From Alteromonas genovensis (lineage in GTDB: Bacteria; Pseudomonadota; Gammaproteobacteria; Enterobacterales; Alteromonadaceae), in the NCBI RefSeq assembly GCF_010500895.1, contig NZ_JAAAWO010000013.1, positions 1 through 64,000 of the forward strand: DNA of 64,000 nt. The letters run 5' to 3'. Position numbers and translations under genes: made by a program. Shown here piece by piece: positions 29,376-38,020 of this stretch (position 1 is the first letter of the stretch; each line of letters opens with the position of its first letter). The notes beneath the pieces are model-generated. The model had not been told where the DNA came from. It searched no databases and worked only from the letters and a program-made list of their open reading frames with translations.

Positions 29376-30004
29376 AATGGGTTATGGATCTCGCGCTCTT
29401 GGTCAGTCAAAGATGCCTTGAACGAACTGCGAGAGAAAATACGGTTCATGTAAGTACTGATTTCTTTGCTTCCTGTTCCACTAAGCTCGATGCCTAATGC
29501 AGGTAAACGCCATAATAGCGGCGCAAGATAGCAATCCACCAAGCTGAACTCTTCACTCATAAAGTAAGGCATTTCAGCAAAAACAGGGGCTAAAGATAAA
29601 ATAGCTTCACGAAGTTCATTACGTGATGACTCAACATCGCCTTCACCGCGGAAAATGCGTGCAGCGAGTGAATACCAATCTTGCTCGATGCGGTGCATCA
29701 TTAGACGGCTTGTACCACGAGATACTGGATATACCGGCATCAATGGTGGGTGCGGGAAGCGCTCATCAAGGTATTCCATGATGATGTGAGACTTATAAAG
29801 TACGAGTTCACGATCAACAAGAGTGGGTACCGTACCGTATGGGTTTAACTCCAACAGATCTTCAGATAAGTTACTAGGATCTGTGTAGCTGATTTCAACA
29901 CCCACACCTTTTTCTGCCAACACAATACGAACCTGGTGGCTATAAATATCAATTGTGTCAGAGAACAACGTCATGATAGAACGTTTATTCGCGGCTACGG
30001 CCAT
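29372..30004 (-). CDS. sspA: Stringent starvation protein A
   Basis: This 210-residue glutathione-S-transferase-fold protein lacks transferase activity in known members and instead binds RNA polymerase. Visible parts are FSDTIDIYSHQVRIVLAEKG, the NPYGTVPTLVDRELVLY thioredoxin-like segment and the EYLDERFPHPPL motif. It has a strong ribosome site (gaggaaat) and is coupled to sspB. Confidence 0.94.
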   Translation of the reverse strand: MAVAANKRSIMTLFSDTIDIYSHQVRIVLAEKGVGVEISYTDPSNLSEDLLELNPYGTVPTLVDRELVLYKSHIIMEYLDERFPHPPLMPVYPVSRGTSRLMMHRIEQDWYSLAARIFRGEGDVESSRNELREAILSLAPVFAEMPYFMSEEFSLVDCYLAPLLWRLPALGIELSGTGSKEISTYMNRIFSRSSFKASLTDQEREIHNPL

Positions 30005-30065
30005 TCAATTTCCTCCGTCGAGAAACAAGTTAAAGCTCACTGTTACAATGAGCGAATTACAAATG

Positions 30066-30096
30066 CCAAAAAAGGGGGCGAGAAGCCCCCTTTTGG
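30066..30096 (-). terminator. petABC terminator
   Basis: A GGGGGC/GCCCCC stem with loop gagaa is followed on the minus strand by TTTTTT, 23 bp past the petC stop. Confidence 0.88.
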
Positions 30097-30118
30097 TATT
30101 ATACATAAATCTGTGCGA

Positions 30119-30853
30119 TTAGTGCACTTCTCGCCAGTAATCTTTCTTGAGCAAGTAAACAAACACAAACAATACGGCAATAAAGATAAGTACCCATTTA
30201 CCGATTTTGTGAGACTCAAGTTTAGCTGGCTCACCCGTGTACTCCAAAAAGTTCACGATGTCGGCAACGGCTTGGTCGTATTCGTCCGGAGACATTGAAC
30301 CCGTTCCGTCAGATTTGATACCCACATAGCGCTTAACCATCTCGCCATCTACCATTTGCTCTTCATAGGTACGCGTTGGCGTGCCTTGAAGAGGTTGTAG
30401 AACATGCGGCATACCCACTTCTGGGAACACGGTGTTGTTAACACCAAACGGTCTGCTTTCGTCCACATAGAACGCGCGCAGATAGGTGTATATCCAATCT
30501 GTACCACGAACACGAGCTACTAGCGTAAGATCAGGTGGCGCAGCTCCGAACCACTGTGCTGCGGCATCTTCAGGCATAGCGCGTGTCATGTAATCAGACA
30601 CTTTCTCGCCCGTAAACTGCAGATACTCTTCGCCTAGTTCGTCAGGAATACCCAAATCGGTAAATGAACGCTGGTAGCGTTGATACTTCATTGAGTGACA
30701 GCCTGAACAGAAGTTCATGAACAACTGCGCACCGCGTTGTAGTGACGCCTTATCTGACAAGTCAATCGGCGCTTCGTCTAGATGCACGTTCCCACCTGCC
30801 GCCATCGCGACGCCAGGTAGAAAGAATGCTAAAAAGTACATCATTTTTTTCAT
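30119..30853 (-). CDS. petC: Cytochrome c1 of the bc1 complex
   Basis: This 244-residue protein has a signal peptide (ends GVAMA), the haem c site C49-S-G-C-H53, a probable Met ligand in RAMPEDAAAQWFG and a C-terminal membrane anchor (WVLIFIAVLFVFVYLL). It passes electrons from the Rieske protein to soluble cytochrome c. Its start overlaps the petB stop by 4 bp. Confidence 0.96.
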   Translation of the reverse strand: MKKMMYFLAFFLPGVAMAAGGNVHLDEAPIDLSDKASLQRGAQLFMNFCSGCHSMKYQRYQRSFTDLGIPDELGEEYLQFTGEKVSDYMTRAMPEDAAAQWFGAAPPDLTLVARVRGTDWIYTYLRAFYVDESRPFGVNNTVFPEVGMPHVLQPLQGTPTRTYEEQMVDGEMVKRYVGIKSDGTGSMSPDEYDQAVADIVNFLEYTGEPAKLESHKIGKWVLIFIAVLFVFVYLLKKDYWREVH

Positions 30854-32115
30854 TTAGGAATCCTCTCTGGCACAGGTTTAGTATTTTCGTTTTTGCTGTA
30901 CAAGAACAATGCAATGAAGAAACCAAAGTACATGATTGTAGCAACCTGTGACGCAATGATTTTCCAGTTCTCTTGTGGCGTACCACCTAGGTAACCCAGG
31001 AAGATAAACACAATCGCGAACACAATAAGGTTCACTTTGTGTAAACCACAACGATAGCGCCATGATTTAACGCGACCACGGTCTACCCATGGCATTGCGA
31101 ACAATGCAGCTATAGCGCCAAACATAGCTAGTACACCAAACAGCTTGTCAGGTACTGCTTTCAAAATTGCGTAGAATGGCGTGAAGTACCACACTGGGAA
31201 TATATGCTCTGGCGTTTTCAGAGGATTAGCAATTTCAAAGTTAGGGTGTTCAAGGAACTTACCGCCCATTTCAGGCGCAAAGAACAATACATAAGTAAAT
31301 AACGCCAAGAATACACAGAACGCCACCAAGTCTTTCAACACAATGTGTGGGAAGAACGGTAGAACGTCGTCAGCAATATCGTACTTGCTAGTGTAGTACT
31401 CGTGAATTTTGTACTTCGTTTTCTCTGACTCTGGCAGTGAGCCTTTCTTGTGCTTAATGGCTACGCCATCCGGGTTATTAGAACCCACTTCGTGAAGCGC
31501 AATAATGTGCAAGAACACAAGTATTACAATCACTAACGGCAATGCAATAACGTGCAAGGCGAAGAATCGGTTTAGCGTGGCGCCGGAAATAACATAGTCG
31601 CCCTGTAACCAAATAACGAGGTCAGGACCCACTACCGGAATGGCACCGAATAACGAAACGATTACCTGAGCACCCCAGTAAGACATTTGTCCCCAAGGAA
31701 GTACATATCCCATGAAGGCTTCAGCCATCAGTGCAAGATAGATAAACATACCAAACACCCACAGTAGCTCACGTGGTTTTTGATACGAACCGTATATCAT
31801 TCCGCGGAACATGTGCATGTAAACAACAATAAAGAACGCTGACGCGCCTGTACTGTGCATATAACGGATTATCCATCCGTAATCGATTTCACGCATGATG
31901 TATTCAACAGAAGCGAAAGCGCCCTCTGCTGAAGGTACAAAGTTCATGGTTAGCCATATACCAGTAATTATTTGGTTGACCAGAACGATAGTTGCTAAAA
32001 ACCCAAACACATACCAAAAGTTCATATTTTTTGGCGCTGGGTATTGAATAGCGTGCATATTTGCAACGCGCCCCACTGGGAGACGGTCTTCAATCCAACC
32101 TAGAAAAGCGTTCAT
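30850..32115 (-). CDS. petB: Cytochrome b of the bc1 complex
   Basis: The start at 32115 (MNAFLGWIEDRLPVGR) was chosen over an earlier frame-open ATG inside petA. The 421-residue protein has eight or more helices, two pairs of haem-ligating histidines in helices B and D (RYMHSTGASAFF, FALHVIALPLVIVILVFLHI) and the Qo-site PEWY-like sequence PVWYFTPFY. It forms the quinol-oxidising core. Confidence 0.96.
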   Translation of the reverse strand: MNAFLGWIEDRLPVGRVANMHAIQYPAPKNMNFWYVFGFLATIVLVNQIITGIWLTMNFVPSAEGAFASVEYIMREIDYGWIIRYMHSTGASAFFIVVYMHMFRGMIYGSYQKPRELLWVFGMFIYLALMAEAFMGYVLPWGQMSYWGAQVIVSLFGAIPVVGPDLVIWLQGDYVISGATLNRFFALHVIALPLVIVILVFLHIIALHEVGSNNPDGVAIKHKKGSLPESEKTKYKIHEYYTSKYDIADDVLPFFPHIVLKDLVAFCVFLALFTYVLFFAPEMGGKFLEHPNFEIANPLKTPEHIFPVWYFTPFYAILKAVPDKLFGVLAMFGAIAALFAMPWVDRGRVKSWRYRCGLHKVNLIVFAIVFIFLGYLGGTPQENWKIIASQVATIMYFGFFIALFLYSKNENTKPVPERIPK

Positions 32116-32119
32116 ATAA

Positions 32120-32749
32120 TTAAGCCTCCGCTTCTGAACCAATGATGATGTTTGTATCATCAACGAACTGATAAGGCGGCACTACTAGGTTTAATGGAGC
32201 AGGTACGTTTTGAAATACACGTCCTGCCATATCAAACTTAGAACCGTGGCACGGGCAGAAGAAACCTTCAGGAACACCTTCAACGTATTCTTCAAACGCA
32301 CCGTCTTTTAGATGCTGTGGAGAGCACCCAAGGTGAGTACAAATACCCACTAGGATTAAGTATTCTTCTTTCATGGAGCGGAAGCGGTTTTGCGCAAAAG
32401 TAGGTTGCTGCTCGGCTTCTGAATTTGGATCTTTAAGCTGATCTTCGTGCCCGCCTAGTGCCTCTAAAAGCTCAGGGGTACGACGCACAATCCACACAGG
32501 CTTGCTTCGCCACATTACACGCACTAACTGTCCAGGCTCAATCCCGCTGATATCAACTTCAACGTCAGCACCGGCCGCTTTCGCTTTGGCACTTGGATTC
32601 CAGGACGCAATAAAAGGCACTGCAGCACCAACGACACCTACACCGCCAACTACCGACGTGGCAACGGTCAAAAACCGACGACGGGTGTTGTTCTCAGGCT
32701 GATTTTCGTTATGTGCAGACTTTGTTGCATCTACAGATACATTGCTCAT
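32120..32749 (-). CDS. petA: Rieske iron-sulfur subunit of the bc1 complex
   Basis: I chose the ATG at 32749 because the GGAG site is then 8 bp away; an ATG two codons earlier is too close. The 209-residue protein has a twin-arginine signal (NTRRRFLTVA) that stays as membrane anchor, and the two [2Fe-2S] motifs CTHLGCSP and CPCHGSKFD. It heads petABC. Confidence 0.96.
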   Translation of the reverse strand: MSNVSVDATKSAHNENQPENNTRRRFLTVATSVVGGVGVVGAAVPFIASWNPSAKAKAAGADVEVDISGIEPGQLVRVMWRSKPVWIVRRTPELLEALGGHEDQLKDPNSEAEQQPTFAQNRFRSMKEEYLILVGICTHLGCSPQHLKDGAFEEYVEGVPEGFFCPCHGSKFDMAGRVFQNVPAPLNLVVPPYQFVDDTNIIIGSEAEA

Positions 32750-33140
32750 CCACATTTCTCCAGGTTTGGATAATTATGATGCCATCTAAAAAGGCTTATA
32801 CTGGTTTTATCTCGCCTGTATTACCGCATCATATGGCTTGTCGTAAGAGCGAAATAACAGCAAAAGGCGCTGTTTTACGGTTCCACGAAAGTTATCAATT
32901 TTTTCGACTGCAAATGATAAAAGAAAAGCCCTTATAAACACAAGGTTTTACTGGTATTTAAGCATAAATTTAATTCATTGAAGCTGAGGGTAAAATCGGT
33001 GATAAGCGCTTTAAATCAGGGTTTTACCATGAATAGCACCTAAAAAGCAGGGGAAATTAAACCTTTTTTATTTTGCTCAATATCTTACAGGCAATAAAAA
33101 ACCCGGCAGAGCCGGGTTTTTGCAAAACAAAAAACGTAAA
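32750..33140. other. Intergenic region upstream of petA
   Basis: These 391 bp hold the petA promoter region and, at the far end, the rpsI terminator. No gene is supported. I could not assign a definite promoter for petA. Confidence 0.5.
33096..33121 (-). terminator. rplM-rpsI terminator
   Basis: An ACCCGGC/GCCGGGT stem with a tiny loop lies between an A-run and TTTTT and can act in either direction. It is 20 bp past the rpsI stop. Confidence 0.9.
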
Positions 33141-33533
33141 TTAACGTTTTGAGAATTGTGGACGCTTACGTGCTTTGTGTAGACCCACTTTCTTACGTTC
33201 AACCTGACGTGCGTCACGTGTAACGAAGCCAGCTTTGCGTAGTGCAGGACGTAACGCTTCATCATACTCCATAAGAGCACGAGTGATGCCGTGACGAATT
33301 GCGCCAGCTTGACCATTTGAACCACCACCTTTAACAGTGATGTATAGGTCAAACTTTTCTAGCATCTCTACAAGTTCTAGAGGCTGACGAACAACCATGC
33401 ACTCAGTCTCACGACCGAAGTACTGATCTAGAGCGCGTTTGTTTACTTGAATGTTACCTGAGCCTGGACGCAAGAACACACGAGCGGTAGAACTTTTGCG
33501 GCGGCCGGTGCCGTAGTATTGAGTATCTGCCAT
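33141..33533 (-). CDS. rpsI: 30S ribosomal protein S9
   Basis: This 130-residue S9 has the usual start ([16 protein letters not shown]) and the basic C-terminal tail KRPQFSKR, which reaches the ribosomal P site. It follows rplM after 12 bp, the universal pairing. Confidence 0.98.
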   Translation of the reverse strand: MADTQYYGTGRRKSSTARVFLRPGSGNIQVNKRALDQYFGRETECMVVRQPLELVEMLEKFDLYITVKGGGSNGQAGAIRHGITRALMEYDEALRPALRKAGFVTRDARQVERKKVGLHKARKRPQFSKR

Positions 33534-33545
33534 GTCGATTGCCCC

Positions 33546-33974
33546 TTAGATGTCCAAAACTTGTGGTTGCTGTGCTGCGTGCGAATGTTCTGCACCAGCG
33601 TAAACTTTCATTTTACGGAACATTGCACGGCCTAGAGGACCTTTTGGCAGCATTCCTTTCACTGCTTTCTCAATAACCATTTCTGGTTTGAAAGCTAGCA
33701 GCTTTTCAAAGTTAGTTTCTTTCAGACCACCTGGATAGCCACTGTGCGCATAATAGATTTTGTTCAACGCTTTACGGCCAGTAACCGTAATTTTGTCAGC
33801 ATTGATAACTATAATGTAATCACCAGTGTCCACGTGAGGCGTGTACTCTGGCTTATGCTTACCACGAAGGCGCAATGCGATTTCTGAAGCCAAACGGCCT
33901 AGAGTTTTGTCTGTGGCGTCAACCACGTACCAGTCACGTTGTACCGTTTCTGGCTTTGCAACAAAAGTTTTCAT
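33546..33974 (-). CDS. rplM: 50S ribosomal protein L13
   Basis: This 142-residue L13 contains the signature [20 protein letters not shown]. It is an early-assembly 50S protein. Its long leader (about 130 nt from the predicted promoter) fits feedback control as known for E. coli rplM; that control is inference here. Confidence 0.98.
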   Translation of the reverse strand: MKTFVAKPETVQRDWYVVDATDKTLGRLASEIALRLRGKHKPEYTPHVDTGDYIIVINADKITVTGRKALNKIYYAHSGYPGGLKETNFEKLLAFKPEMVIEKAVKGMLPKGPLGRAMFRKMKVYAGAEHSHAAQQPQVLDI

Positions 33975-34110
33975 TTAAATATCACCCGAATAATATCGTC
34001 GTTACTGATTTCTGAACACCAGAAATCACCATAAAATCAACACAAGGACCCCTTCGAGCCGGTCGATTCTTCCACCTTCCCAAAGGTGGGCGTAACTGGG
34101 CAGGGCGCGA

Positions 34111-34138
34111 ATTATACAGATTTTATCGCAAATGCGAA
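34111..34138 (-). promoter_or_regulatory. Sigma-70 promoter of rplM-rpsI
   Basis: On the minus strand a perfect TATAAT (34111-34116) lies 16 bp from TTCGCA (34133-34138). A G/C-rich start region and a leader with an inverted repeat around ccacctttgggaaggtgg follow. The rest of the 336-bp gap up to 34310 shows no gene. Confidence 0.65.
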
Positions 34139-34310
34139 CCCCTAGAGTGAAAAAATGTACAGTTTTTCTGCTTTAAACGGTGACTTCCATTTCAATATAA
34201 GATAACGTTCATCTGCTTTATTTTTGACCAGTTATAGTAATCATAAAAGCAGCCATAAATACAACGACAAAAACAACTACGAAAATAACTAGAAAAATAA
34301 CGACGACATT

Positions 34311-35363
34311 GTGAATCGCCCTACAGCATTTATTATTGCAAACCTTATGGCGTGTGCTATCGCACTATCTGTTGTGTGCTATCCCTCAAATGCCTTTTAT
34401 CCTGAGTCGGTTCAAAGCGCAGTTAATGGTGCCGCTATTGAAGTAAATAACGAAACGGTTAATGAAACGCCTAACGACTCGCTAAATAAAAAAGACGCTA
34501 TAGCGGACACCGTCGTACTTGCCAGGGCCTTCGCCAATGATGACTTTGGAAAGTACCAAATAGCAGTATTATCCCGAGCCCTTGAAGTCACGTCAGAGTT
34601 CGGCGAGCTAAACATATCCCTTCACCCACAGCCCATGTCTCAAAGCCGTCAAATGCGAAGCTTACTTGAAGGCTCTGCTGATATTATGTGGAGCGTAACG
34701 AGCAAGTCTAGAGAGCGCAAACTCACGCCTATAAGATTACCTTTACTACGTGGATATTCTGGCCATCGCGTCATCGTAGTTAACACAGAGAAAAAGGCAC
34801 AGTTTGACGGTATAACCTCACTGGAAAGTTTAAAAGAAAAGCAGTTTGTGCAGGGGGCTGATTGGCCAGATTTGAAAATACTCAAAGCCAATGGATTTGG
34901 TGTAGTTAGCGAAGACTGGAGCACGTGGTTTCGTTCTATGTATCTGCTTGTTGAGCGCAATGTGGTAGACGGTTTCCCTCGAAATATTATTGAAATACAT
35001 AGCGACATTCAGCATTTTGATAATAACGAATTAGCCATAGATAAAAACCACCTAATCACCTACCCCAACTACGAATATTTCTTTGTACGCTCTGACAAAC
35101 AGCAATTGGCCAATAGGATTCGCCTTGGACTGATAAGGCTTATTCAATCAGGAGAGCTTGAAGAGATTTTCTATAGTATAGATACACACTTACTCGCTAA
35201 TGACCTGCTTAATGACCCAAAACGCCAAGTCCATGAATTAAACAATCCGCTCATTCCCGGCCCCCTTAACTATGCAGATTGGGTTAAAACCCCGCAGCTG
35301 GCGGTTAAAGCCATTGAGCTAGAGATGGGTTATCCCTCTTTAGCTATTGATGTGAATGATTAG
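34311..35363 (+). CDS. Orphan periplasmic solute-binding-like protein
   Basis: This 350-residue protein has an N-terminal hydrophobic signal. A low-complexity stretch rich in Asn, Glu and Val (about 45-65) follows, then a region resembling type 2 periplasmic binding proteins (SRQMRSLLEGSADIMWSVTS, GYSGHRVIVVN, a Leu/Lys linker and GLIRLIQSGELEEIFYSIDTH). It has no transporter, kinase or cyclase fused or adjacent. Start GTG at 34311. It may be a binding sensor of unknown ligand. The family call is moderate and the function unknown. Confidence 0.6.
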   Translation: MNRPTAFIIANLMACAIALSVVCYPSNAFYPESVQSAVNGAAIEVNNETVNETPNDSLNKKDAIADTVVLARAFANDDFGKYQIAVLSRALEVTSEFGELNISLHPQPMSQSRQMRSLLEGSADIMWSVTSKSRERKLTPIRLPLLRGYSGHRVIVVNTEKKAQFDGITSLESLKEKQFVQGADWPDLKILKANGFGVVSEDWSTWFRSMYLLVERNVVDGFPRNIIEIHSDIQHFDNNELAIDKNHLITYPNYEYFFVRSDKQQLANRIRLGLIRLIQSGELEEIFYSIDTHLLANDLLNDPKRQVHELNNPLIPGPLNYADWVKTPQLAVKAIELEMGYPSLAIDVND

Positions 35364-35437
35364 TATATATCAGTTCTTAGCAGTTCCAATTTACCCGTTG
35401 CGCTCCTACTATAAATAAAACGTAGGAAGGATTGTTT

Positions 35438-36604
35438 ATGCCTAAGATACCCCGTTCTCCAGCCCTTGATTACACCCGTGACACGAGCGAAAAACGCAGA
35501 CAGTTTATCGAAAACGAAACCAATGCATCCCTTACTCATTCGAGTCATTTTTCTCTTGAGCCAGAATCTCTGGCCGGAAATATTGAAAACTTTACCGGTG
35601 TGGCGCAAGTTCCTATTGGATTTGCAGGCCCCATGCTGGTTAACGGCGAAGCTGCACAAGGAGAGTTTTATGTGCCTATGGCGACGACAGAAGGTACGTT
35701 AGTGGCAAGCTACAGCAGAGGTATGCGTTTAACTCGGGAAGCAGGCGGCATTAAAACCACTGTGATAGATGACGCTATGCAGCGCGCACCTATGTTTGCT
35801 TTTGCTGACGCGAGAGAAGCCCTTGCCTTTGGAAAATGGATTGAGGCTAACTTTGATCAGATAAAAGTGGCGAGCGAAGAAACTACTTCAGTGGGAAAAC
35901 TCAGAGACATCGAACAATATGCAGTTTCAAAACTGCGCTGGCTGCGCTTCAATTTTACCTGTGGTGACGCAGCGGGTCAAAATATGGTGAGTAAAGCAAC
36001 AAAAGCAGGATGCGACTGGGTATTAGACAACTATCCTGGAAACGTTGACCACTTTGTACTTGCTGCCAATTTAGACACCGATAAGAAGCACTCTCACCTC
36101 AACTCATTACACACTAGAGGTAAGCGAGTTGTTGCTGAAATCACCTTGCCTAAGCAGTTGATGACAGACATCATGCATTGTCCCCCTGAGGCGCTTTTTA
36201 AGCAGCGCCAGTATTCCAACATGGGCGCCTTAATGGCTGGCAGTGTTAACAATGGCGCTCATTTTGCCAATGGCATTACCGCGGTATTCATTGCCTGCGG
36301 TCAGGATGTGGCTAATGTCGCAGAGTCATCTGCAGGCTTCACCTATGCTGAAATTTTACCAAACGGCGACTATTACTTTTCGGTTACCATACCATCGCTC
36401 ATCGTTGCGACCTATGGTGGAGGGACCGGCTTAGCAACACAGCAGGAGTGTTTAAACGTTCTGGGCTGTGCAGGTAAAGGAAAGGTGAATAAGCTCGCAG
36501 AGATCATTGCGGCGACTGTGCTATGCGGCGATCTATCTCTTGGTTCTGCCGTTGTCGCAAATGAATGGGTATCTAGTCATGAAAAATTGGGCAGAAACCG
36601 CTAA
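35438..36604 (+). CDS. Hydroxymethylglutaryl-CoA reductase, class I type
   Basis: This 388-residue enzyme is the soluble catalytic domain of HMG-CoA reductase. All four catalytic residues are visible: Glu85 (MATTEGTLVAS), a lysine at 216-217 (NLDTDKKHS), Asp290 (CGQDVANVAESS) and His381 near the C-terminus (WVSSHEKLG). The motifs GDAAGQNMVSKAT and ATYGGGTGLATQ match class I (NADPH-type) more than class II. The reaction makes mevalonate. No other mevalonate-pathway gene is in the window. A strong ribosome site (aggaagg) fixes the ATG at 35438. It is convergent with, and overlaps by 4 bp, the DUF454 gene. Confidence 0.92.
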   Translation: MPKIPRSPALDYTRDTSEKRRQFIENETNASLTHSSHFSLEPESLAGNIENFTGVAQVPIGFAGPMLVNGEAAQGEFYVPMATTEGTLVASYSRGMRLTREAGGIKTTVIDDAMQRAPMFAFADAREALAFGKWIEANFDQIKVASEETTSVGKLRDIEQYAVSKLRWLRFNFTCGDAAGQNMVSKATKAGCDWVLDNYPGNVDHFVLAANLDTDKKHSHLNSLHTRGKRVVAEITLPKQLMTDIMHCPPEALFKQRQYSNMGALMAGSVNNGAHFANGITAVFIACGQDVANVAESSAGFTYAEILPNGDYYFSVTIPSLIVATYGGGTGLATQQECLNVLGCAGKGKVNKLAEIIAATVLCGDLSLGSAVVANEWVSSHEKLGRNR

Positions 36605-36993
36605 GCATCAACGCATTCAGGTCGAGATATGACAAAGTATGCGCCTGCGCTCATAAACACCGCAACGCCAGCATATGCATAAAGCGGCGCGTTGGCGAAT
36701 ATACAAAATATGATGAAGCTAAGCAGCATGCTGCAGCAGGCCACACACTTTGTCCGTTTAGATATTGCGCCATTGTCGCGCCATGCGCGCAAGGTTTCAC
36801 CGAAACGAGGGTGTTGCAACAACCAGCGCTCAAGCTTAAGCGATGAGCGTGTAAAGCAATAAAGTGCACCAATGAGAAAAACGGTGGTTGGCATAACCGG
36901 CAAGAAAGCACCAATGACACCTAAGAGTGTGAATAACGCACCGAGAACGGCGAAAAATGGCTTACCCACTTTTTTAATGATGCGAACGCTCAA
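36601..36993 (-). CDS. YbaN-family (DUF454) membrane protein
   Basis: This small membrane protein contains the DUF454 signature: VLGALFTLLGVIGAFLPVMPTT, a CFTRSSLKLERWLLQHPRFGETLRAWRDNGAI loop, then two more helices. I favour the TTG at 36993, which follows AAGGGGAG and gives 131 residues; an ATG 22 codons upstream is possible. Function is unknown in all relatives. Confidence 0.82.
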   Translation of the reverse strand: MSVRIIKKVGKPFFAVLGALFTLLGVIGAFLPVMPTTVFLIGALYCFTRSSLKLERWLLQHPRFGETLRAWRDNGAISKRTKCVACCSMLLSFIIFCIFANAPLYAYAGVAVFMSAGAYFVISRPECVDA

Positions 36994-37138
36994 TGAACTC
37001 CCCTTAAGACCTCTGACAGTGACGAATAAAAATAGCAAATCAGCACACTGACGATTCAATAACGGCCAAATTTCGATTTGATAATAATATTAGCGTAGCA
37101 CGGGTTTGTTATTACAGCGCTGAAATCTAGCTACTTTT

Positions 37139-38020
37139 TTACAGTTTTTCCTGCGCTTTTACTTTCCCCCATAGCGACTCCATCTCATCTAGCGATAAAT
37201 CGGTTAATGAGTGATGCTGAGCGTGAGCGAGTTCCTCTACAGCGGTAAAACGCTTTGCAAACTTAAAACTTGCTTTGCGCAGTGCGGTATCCGCGTCTAT
37301 GTTGCAGTGCCTGGCTAAATTAACCATTGCAAAGAGTGCATCGCCAATCTCTTCTTCAATGGCGTCTTGGTTTCGTGTTGAGGCGTTAAGCTCTTGCTTA
37401 ATCTCTTCTAACTCTTCTTCCACTTTATCTAATACGGGCAGAGTATCTGGCCAATCAAACCCTACTTTGGCACATTTTTTTTGCAATTTTTGTGCGTACA
37501 TCAGTGCAGGCATTCCTTTAGGCACACTGTCTAAAAGAGGCTCATTGTTGACTCGATGAGGCTGGCTGCTGTCTGTGTTGGCCTGTTTTGCTGCTTTTCT
37601 CTCTGCTTTCTCTTGGGCCTTAATGGCCTCCCACTGCTGAGACAAAGCGGACTGACTGGTTTTGGCGTCGGTGTTTACGCTGGTTTGCCCCTGAGCGAAG
37701 ACATGAGGATGGCGACGTACCAGCTTATCGCTAATGGCTGTTGCCACATCGTCAAAGTCAAACTGCCCGTCTTCTTGTGCAATATGAGCATAAAAGACAA
37801 TTTGAAACAGCAAGTCACCCAGCTCGTCTCGGATATCGTCTATATCGCCACCAGCGATAGCATCGACAACTTCATACGCTTCTTCAATAGTAAATCGCGT
37901 TAGGGACTCCATGGTCTGCTGTTGGTCCCACGGGCAACCACCGTCATCAGAGCGCAACGCATCCATAATAGATAAAAGACGCGCCACGCCGGGCAAATTA
38001 GCTTTGCTTACGTCTTGCAT
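37139..38020 (-). CDS. mazG: Nucleoside triphosphate pyrophosphohydrolase MazG
   Basis: This 293-residue protein has two MazG domains. The first has CPWDQQQT, EEAYEVVDAI and DELGDLLFQIVFYAHI; the second has EEELEEIKQEL and EEIGDALFAMVNLARH. An insertion rich in Ala, Lys and Gln separates them (about 125-160). MazG hydrolyses NTPs and dNTPs and in E. coli is linked to starvation survival and ppGpp level. Its start lies inside the relA 3' end (23-bp overlap). Confidence 0.93.
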   Translation of the reverse strand: MQDVSKANLPGVARLLSIMDALRSDDGGCPWDQQQTMESLTRFTIEEAYEVVDAIAGGDIDDIRDELGDLLFQIVFYAHIAQEDGQFDFDDVATAISDKLVRRHPHVFAQGQTSVNTDAKTSQSALSQQWEAIKAQEKAERKAAKQANTDSSQPHRVNNEPLLDSVPKGMPALMYAQKLQKKCAKVGFDWPDTLPVLDKVEEELEEIKQELNASTRNQDAIEEEIGDALFAMVNLARHCNIDADTALRKASFKFAKRFTAVEELAHAQHHSLTDLSLDEMESLWGKVKAQEKL

